Positions 12,672 to 16,115 of a DNA stretch of 16,115 nucleotides are shown in pieces. A program made the position numbers and the translations under genes. Each line of letters starts with the position of its first letter. Position 1 is the stretch's first letter. This DNA comes from JAJXZP01 sp035505775 (GTDB lineage Bacteria > Spirochaetota > Spirochaetia > Treponematales > Rectinemataceae), in assembly GCA_035505775.1 (NCBI GenBank), contig DATJQN010000401.1, positions 1-16,115 of the forward strand, written 5' to 3'. The notes below the pieces were generated by a model, which worked only from the letters and a program-made list of their open reading frames with translations, ran no database searches and had not been told where the DNA came from.

Positions 12672-13352
12672 ATGCAGGGTCAACCGAAGCTGGGTGGAGG
12701 GCGTGCCCTGAAAGAGGGCATGCGGCAGCTCCGCAGACATCGCCCGGACCTGGCCGTTCGCAGCCTCAGGGCCGCCACCGAGGCCTGCCCCGCTTCCTGC
12801 TCGGGGGAGCTTTCCCAGCGACTGTATTGGCTGGCGGTGGCCCTGCTCAGACTGGACCGGCCGGAGCTCGCTTTGAAGAGCCTCGCCTCCGCGCAGAAGC
12901 TGCGCCCCCGGGGATTCGCCCGAGCGGCGTATCGCGCCCGGGTCAACGAGTACGGCATGCCGCGTCGGGCCTCGCGCGAACTGGACGACTTCTACGCGTT
13001 CTATTCGATCCAGGTCTGCTCGTATCTCGGCAGGAAGGAAAAGCCGCGCTTCGACTCCGCTGCGGAAAAGGACGCGGCCCTGAGAATCCTCGGCGATTCC
13101 TGGCGCTCGCTCAGCCGCTCCGGCAGACTCGCCGGACTCAGCGCGGGCAGGAAACTCATCCTCTTTCGCGAATGGCGCGTGGCCTTCCCCTCGTTCGGGA
13201 TGAACGACCTTCCCTGCGGCAAGGTGGTGGAAGGCGATTTCCGAGCGCAGCGAAGCCTCTCCGGCGACGAACGCTGCCGCTGTGGCTCGGGACTGCCGTT
13301 CAGGCAATGTTGCGGTCGTACGGCCAGCCTGCGCGAGCTTTCCTGTGAGTAG
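12672..13352 (+). CDS. Helical-repeat protein with C-terminal SEC-C zinc motif
   Basis: A 226-residue protein. Residues about 10-100 are helical with a TPR-like periodicity (LAVRSLRAATEACP, then LYWLAVALLRLDRPELALKSLASAQKLRP). A middle part (about 100-190) has no motif that I recognise. The C-terminus carries CRCGSGLPFRQCC (202-214), a SEC-C zinc-binding motif with Cys202, Cys204, Cys213 and Cys214; the usual final Cys/His is Cys here. SEC-C motifs bind zinc and occur at the end of SecA, where they contact SecB and ribosomes, and in many small proteins of unknown role. The specific function is not known. It is 45 nt after glgX but has its own promoter and no Shine-Dalgarno, so an operon with glgX is possible but unproven. 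Confidence 0.82.
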   Translation: MQGQPKLGGGRALKEGMRQLRRHRPDLAVRSLRAATEACPASCSGELSQRLYWLAVALLRLDRPELALKSLASAQKLRPRGFARAAYRARVNEYGMPRRASRELDDFYAFYSIQVCSYLGRKEKPRFDSAAEKDAALRILGDSWRSLSRSGRLAGLSAGRKLILFREWRVAFPSFGMNDLPCGKVVEGDFRAQRSLSGDERCRCGSGLPFRQCCGRTASLRELSCE

Positions 13353-13603
13353 AAACGACACAGAGGCGGCGGAATCCCCGGAGATTGTGTCATTTCAACA
13401 CGGCCCGTAATATGAGTGAAAGCTTCGCGTAGTCGAATCCTCCAGACAGAGGCATATCTGGGCTCAATATCAGCGCAACGTGGGGCAATACGACCCCCGC
13501 TTGATCAGGTCGGCGAAATACTCAGTGCTAACCCGGTCTCGTAAGTGCTTGCCAGATAGGGCACAGGGCCAGGACCGGATTTATCGCTGAAGGAACAGGG
13601 CCC
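13353..13603. other. Intergenic control region upstream of the sigma-54 promoter
   Basis: About 250 nt without a convincing gene on either strand. Visible structure: GACACA (13356-13361) with TGTGTC near 13388-13393, a weak long-range hairpin that could follow the SEC-C gene; a CCAGA-N10-TCTGG inverted repeat at 13442-13461, about 170-190 nt before the predicted start, where an enhancer-binding protein would be expected; and a direct repeat ACAGGGCC at 13563-13570 and 13595-13602, 32 nt apart (about three helical turns). None of these is assigned to a regulator. Confidence 0.4.
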
Positions 13604-13620
13604 TTGGCACGCTTCCTGCA
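13604..13620 (+). promoter_or_regulatory. Sigma-54 (RpoN) -24/-12 promoter of the sigma-factor gene
   Basis: TTGGCACGCTTCCTGCA matches the consensus YTGGCACG-N4-TTGCW at every specified position except one (CTGC for TTGC), with the invariant GG (13606-13607) and GC (13618-13619) at exact spacing. The predicted start is near 13631, leaving a 17-nt leader with TGGAGG before the ATG at 13648. A CATAAT hexamer overlaps at 13619-13624, but it has no -35 partner at 16-18 nt. Confidence 0.8.
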
Positions 13621-13647
13621 TAATGTTAGGTGCAGCTGGAGGTTGCC

Positions 13648-14517
13648 ATGGCCCGTAAGAATGCCTGCCTGAATGATAACGGAATCTGCGATGAGAACGT
13701 GCTTTCCATGTACCTCAAGGAGATCAATCGCATCCCCCTCCTCTCCCGAGAGGACGAGGACAAATATGCCAGGGCCGCCGCAAAGGGCGAGAAGTTCGCC
13801 AAGGACATGCTCGTCAAGTCCAACCTGCGCTTCGTCGTCAATGTGGCCAAGAAGTACCAGAACCAGGGACTGCCCCTCGCGGACCTCATCTCCGAGGGCA
13901 ACATCGGCCTCATCAACGCCATCGAGCGCTACGACGTGGACAAGGGCTACCACTTCATCTCCTATGCCGTGTGGTGGATCCGACAGGCTATCCTGAAGGC
14001 CATCTGCGAGAAGTCGCGGATGATCCGCCTCCCGCTCAACCGGGCCAACGAGCTGGTTCAGATCGAGAAGGCCCGCAAGATGCTCGAGGGCGCAATGACC
14101 GAGGACGAGGAGATGCGGGAGATCGCCCGGCTCCTCGAGATGGCCCCGGAACATGTGGCGGATCTCGTCGCCGTGAGCCGCGAGCTCGTGTCGCTCGAGA
14201 CCCCGGTGTTCGACGAGCGCGATTCCTCGGTCGTGGGAGACTTTGTCGAGAACAGCGCCTATACCGCCCCTGAAGAGTACGTGGTCGAGCAGAACCTCAA
14301 GGCCGACATCAACGACGTGCTCCACACCCTCTCCGACAAGGAGCGCGAAGTGGTGGAGTACCGCTTCGGACTCAACGGCCGCCGCGCCATGAGTCTCAAG
14401 GAGATCGGCGACCGATTCAAGCTGACCAAGGAGCGCATCCGGCAGATCGAGAAGAACGCCCTCAAGCGACTCTCGCATCCGAGCCGCTCCGAACTCCTCG
14501 AGAGCTACGTCGCGTAG
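13648..14517 (+). CDS. Group-2 sigma-70 family sigma factor (RpoS-like)
   Basis: A 289-residue sigma factor with regions 1.2 (ENVLSMYLKEINRIPLLSREDE, split over 17-38), 2 (NLRFVVNVAKKYQNQG, DLISEGNIGLINAIERYD, SYAVWWIRQAI; about 55-125), 3 (about 133-210) and 4 (LSDKEREVVEYRFGL, then the -35-binding helix-turn-helix SLKEIGDRFKLTKERIRQIEKNAL; about 222-276). It lacks region 1.1 and the long non-conserved insert of a housekeeping RpoD, so it is an alternative group-2 factor, close in size to Borrelia RpoS. Regions 2.4 and 4.2 are RpoD-like, so it should recognise promoters resembling the housekeeping ones. ATG 13648 is supported by TGGAGG upstream. The sigma-54 promoter in front implies control by RpoN and an enhancer-binding protein. 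The gene ends at a strong terminator. An exact RpoS orthologue assignment needs phylogeny. Confidence 0.93.
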   Translation: MARKNACLNDNGICDENVLSMYLKEINRIPLLSREDEDKYARAAAKGEKFAKDMLVKSNLRFVVNVAKKYQNQGLPLADLISEGNIGLINAIERYDVDKGYHFISYAVWWIRQAILKAICEKSRMIRLPLNRANELVQIEKARKMLEGAMTEDEEMREIARLLEMAPEHVADLVAVSRELVSLETPVFDERDSSVVGDFVENSAYTAPEEYVVEQNLKADINDVLHTLSDKEREVVEYRFGLNGRRAMSLKEIGDRFKLTKERIRQIEKNALKRLSHPSRSELLESYVA

Positions 14518-14567
14518 TTCCCGAATCGAGAGTCGCGCGCTCCTACGGAGTCGCGTGTCATATAAAG

Positions 14568-14592
14568 AAGCCCGGCCCTGCGCCGGGCTTTT
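14568..14592 (+). terminator. Intrinsic terminator of the sigma-factor gene
   Basis: AAGCCCGGC (14568-14576), a 5-nt loop CCTGC, GCCGGGCTT (14582-14590) and further T residues. A perfect 9-bp stem followed by TTTTCGTT, 50 nt after the sigma stop codon. On the minus strand the stem is followed by CTTTATATG, so it may also stop the convergent chemotaxis gene. Confidence 0.9.
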
Positions 14593-14662
14593 CGTTGCGC
14601 CGCGTGCTTCGCGGGCACTTCAAGACCGGCGCCCAGCTGTAGAGTGGTCGGCACCCGGCCCC

Positions 14663-14690
14663 GGCCCTGGTTCCGGCCCGGACCAGGGCC
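14663..14690 (-). terminator. GC-rich hairpin just downstream of the chemotaxis gene
   Basis: GGCCCTGGTTCCGG pairs with CCGGACCAGGGCC around a single-base turn, with one bulged T; in practice the tip opens to a larger loop. It begins 12 nt after the stop codon of the minus-strand transducer gene. There is no T-run, so it may stabilise the 3' end or aid termination instead of acting alone. Confidence 0.45.
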
Positions 14691-14702
14691 CAGAGTGCGC
14701 CG

Positions 14703-16115
14703 CTACATGCCTTCGATCTTGGTTCGGTTCTCGCGTGAGATGCCCGCGATCGTGGTGATCTCGGTTGCGGTACCCCGCAGGGAGTGCTCCATGCGGTGGT
14801 AACTCTCCTGCACATTCGCCGCCACACCCGTGAGGTTTTCAAGGGCGCTCCCGATCCCGTCGGTCTCGGCCGCCATGGCGGCCAGGGAGTCGAAAATCTC
14901 CTTCATGCCGGCGGCATCCTCCTCCAGGTCGCTGAAGAGTCCTCGAATATTGGTGCCTGAGTTCTCCGTCGCCGCGGCGGTCTTTTCGATGTCCTTGGCC
15001 ATGAGGGCGAGAGTCTTGCCGACCTGTGCAGCGCTCTTGCTGGCCTGGTCGGCGAGGTTGCGAATCTCGGAGGCGACAACGGCGAAGCCTCGCCCCGAAG
15101 CCCCGGCATGGGCCGCCTCGATGGCGGCGTTCATGGAGAGGAGGTTTGTCTGCGTGGCGACCTTGTTGATCTCGGCGACGAGCTCATGGACGCCTTTCAT
15201 GTGGTCCTTGAGACGGAATACCATCTGAAGCGAGGCGGAGAGTTCCGCCTGCACGGAGCCGGCGGTCGAAAGCAGCGATGACAGCTCGGCCTGCCGCCGT
15301 GCCGAGAGCGCGGAGGACTCGCGAAGCCGGGCGAGCAGCGAGCCGATCTTGCCCATGGAGACCTCGAGGGAGGCGCTCTGGTCCGAGGTCTGTGTGCTGA
15401 GCTCCGGCAGCACATTCATGACCTGGGCGAGGAGGTCCGTGGAACGCGCCAGTTCCTCATCGAGGGCGATCGACATCTCGACGACCGTCCGCTTGCTCTC
15501 CTCCCGGGCGAGCTGATCGTAGTGCCTGCAGTTCTCGGGCTTGTTCAGACCGTTGTGGATCGCGATGGCCATGCCCTTGCAGGAGTCGTATCCGCAGGCG
15601 GAACAGTCGAGAAAGTCGGATGGAAGGAGCTTGCGCATCCGGGCGTAGATGGCCGAAAACTCGGCCTCGGAGGGGCTCGAGAGGGCGAGGGTCGATGAGC
15701 GATCCTCATAGCTGCGAGCGTAGATCCCGGGCTTCCAGAATCGACGCACGCTTGCGCGGATGCGCCGGGTCGAAGGAGCCCTGAAGAGCCCCGAGGCTGA
15801 AAGGAGCCGGCGCTGCCGGGCGTCCCGCTTCCTAACCGCGTCCTCGAGGATGTCGACCGGTGTCTCACGCGAGCCGGTACCCGTGCCGCCGTTGCAGCCC
15901 TTTTCGCAGTTGAGACAGTCGACGACGAGGGGATTGGCGGATTTGGCCAGCGAAAGCGGCAGCTGCAGGAAATAGGGATATACCGTCGAAGGGCCCTCGA
16001 TGCGCCTGACCTTGGATCCGGCGCCCGGGAGCTCCCGCTCGATGGTCTCCTTAAGGCCGCCCGGCGAGGAAAAGAGCACTGCTCGTTCCGCGGGCGGGGT
16101 CAGGAACTGAACCTC
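14703..16115 (-). CDS. Iron-hydrogenase-like sensor fused to methyl-accepting chemotaxis signalling domain (3' part)
   Basis: The last 470 residues of a gene cut by the right edge. From the edge: the C-terminal end of an [FeFe]-hydrogenase large-subunit domain (EVQFLTPPAERAVLFSSPGG, then VDCLNCEKGCNGGTGT with Cys67, Cys70 and Cys74, equivalent to the third H-cluster motif). Next comes a 4Fe-4S domain of the PF04060 type (DCSACGYDSC with Cys171, 174 and 179, plus Cys196). Last is a long coiled-coil signalling domain with the MCP hairpin tip EINKVATQTNLLSMNAAIEAA-HAGASGRGFAVVASEIRNLA (about 315-354). There is no membrane segment in the visible part, so it should be a cytoplasmic transducer. It probably senses redox state or H2 and signals through CheA/CheW. 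Whether the domain is catalytic cannot be judged without the N-terminal part. Convergent with the sigma gene. Confidence 0.88.
   Translation of the reverse strand, partial: EVQFLTPPAERAVLFSSPGGLKETIERELPGAGSKVRRIEGPSTVYPYFLQLPLSLAKSANPLVVDCLNCEKGCNGGTGTGSRETPVDILEDAVRKRDARQRRLLSASGLFRAPSTRRIRASVRRFWKPGIYARSYEDRSSTLALSSPSEAEFSAIYARMRKLLPSDFLDCSACGYDSCKGMAIAIHNGLNKPENCRHYDQLAREESKRTVVEMSIALDEELARSTDLLAQVMNVLPELSTQTSDQSASLEVSMGKIGSLLARLRESSALSARRQAELSSLLSTAGSVQAELSASLQMVFRLKDHMKGVHELVAEINKVATQTNLLSMNAAIEAAHAGASGRGFAVVASEIRNLADQASKSAAQVGKTLALMAKDIEKTAAATENSGTNIRGLFSDLEEDAAGMKEIFDSLAAMAAETDGIGSALENLTGVAANVQESYHRMEHSLRGTATEITTIAGISRENRTKIEGM

Noticed and set aside
10398..13361. Very long minus-strand open frame (987 codons) opposite glgX and the SEC-C gene
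   Set aside because: The plus strand carries complete GlgX catalytic motifs and a SEC-C motif. The minus translation has no recognisable domain and biased composition, as expected from codon bias in GC-rich DNA.
13428..13446. tRNA-like T-arm fragment (GTCGAATCCTCCA)
   Set aside because: The stem pairing for a T-arm is missing, and no acceptor, D or anticodon arms can be folded around it.
13619..13624. CATAAT as a sigma-70 -10 box for the sigma-factor gene
   Set aside because: No -35 hexamer exists at 16-18 nt spacing, and the overlapping sigma-54 element is a much stronger match. Kept only as the alternative to test.

Overview
The window is GC-rich bacterial chromosome, densely packed, with 17 recognisable protein genes (two cut by the window edges) and no rRNA, tRNA, CRISPR array or insertion sequence that I can see. 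The gene set is mostly core metabolism: fatty-acid synthesis, thymidylate synthesis, glycogen debranching, an alkylated-DNA sensor and a sigma factor. A cytoplasmic chemotaxis transducer fused to an iron-hydrogenase-like sensor, flavin-dependent ThyX, and a small sigma-70 factor behind a -24/-12 promoter together suggest a free-living spirochaete (Spirochaetota) or a close relative. That placement is inference from gene content, not proof.

Layout. 1-938 (minus): a TetR repressor followed by the start of a lipoprotein efflux adaptor (ATGA overlap), behind a promoter that carries a palindrome. 1131-4951 (plus): a metal-dependent cyclase/amidohydrolase, a two-helix membrane protein, an adenosine-specific-kinase family protein, a beta-hydroxyacid dehydrogenase and a DUF2804 protein, tightly spaced or overlapping. 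5027-5950 (minus): thyX. 6114-6989 (plus): a UPF0158-GNAT fusion whose 3' end overlaps an alkyltransferase-like protein on the minus strand (6889-7299). 7485-10417 (plus): a fabD-fabG-fabF operon without acpP. 10473-12626: glgX. 12672-13352: a helical-repeat plus SEC-C protein. 13648-14517: a group-2 (RpoS-like) sigma factor. 14703-16115 (minus, partial): the hydrogenase-like chemotaxis transducer, convergent with the sigma gene across a strong terminator.

The most interesting signal is upstream of the sigma gene. A near-perfect sigma-54 (-24/-12) promoter at 13604-13620 sits at the correct distance from a good ribosome binding site and the ATG. This arrangement matches the RpoN-to-RpoS cascade known from Borrelia, here apparently in a metabolically versatile organism. 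The convergent neighbour is a probable redox or hydrogen sensor wired to chemotaxis.

A second theme is start-proximal promoters. Several genes (glgX, the SEC-C gene, the alkyltransferase-like gene) have a -10-like hexamer ending 6-7 nt before the ATG and no Shine-Dalgarno, which predicts leaderless mRNAs. Other genes in the window (fabD, thyX, the dehydrogenase, the sigma gene) have clear AGGAGG-type sites.
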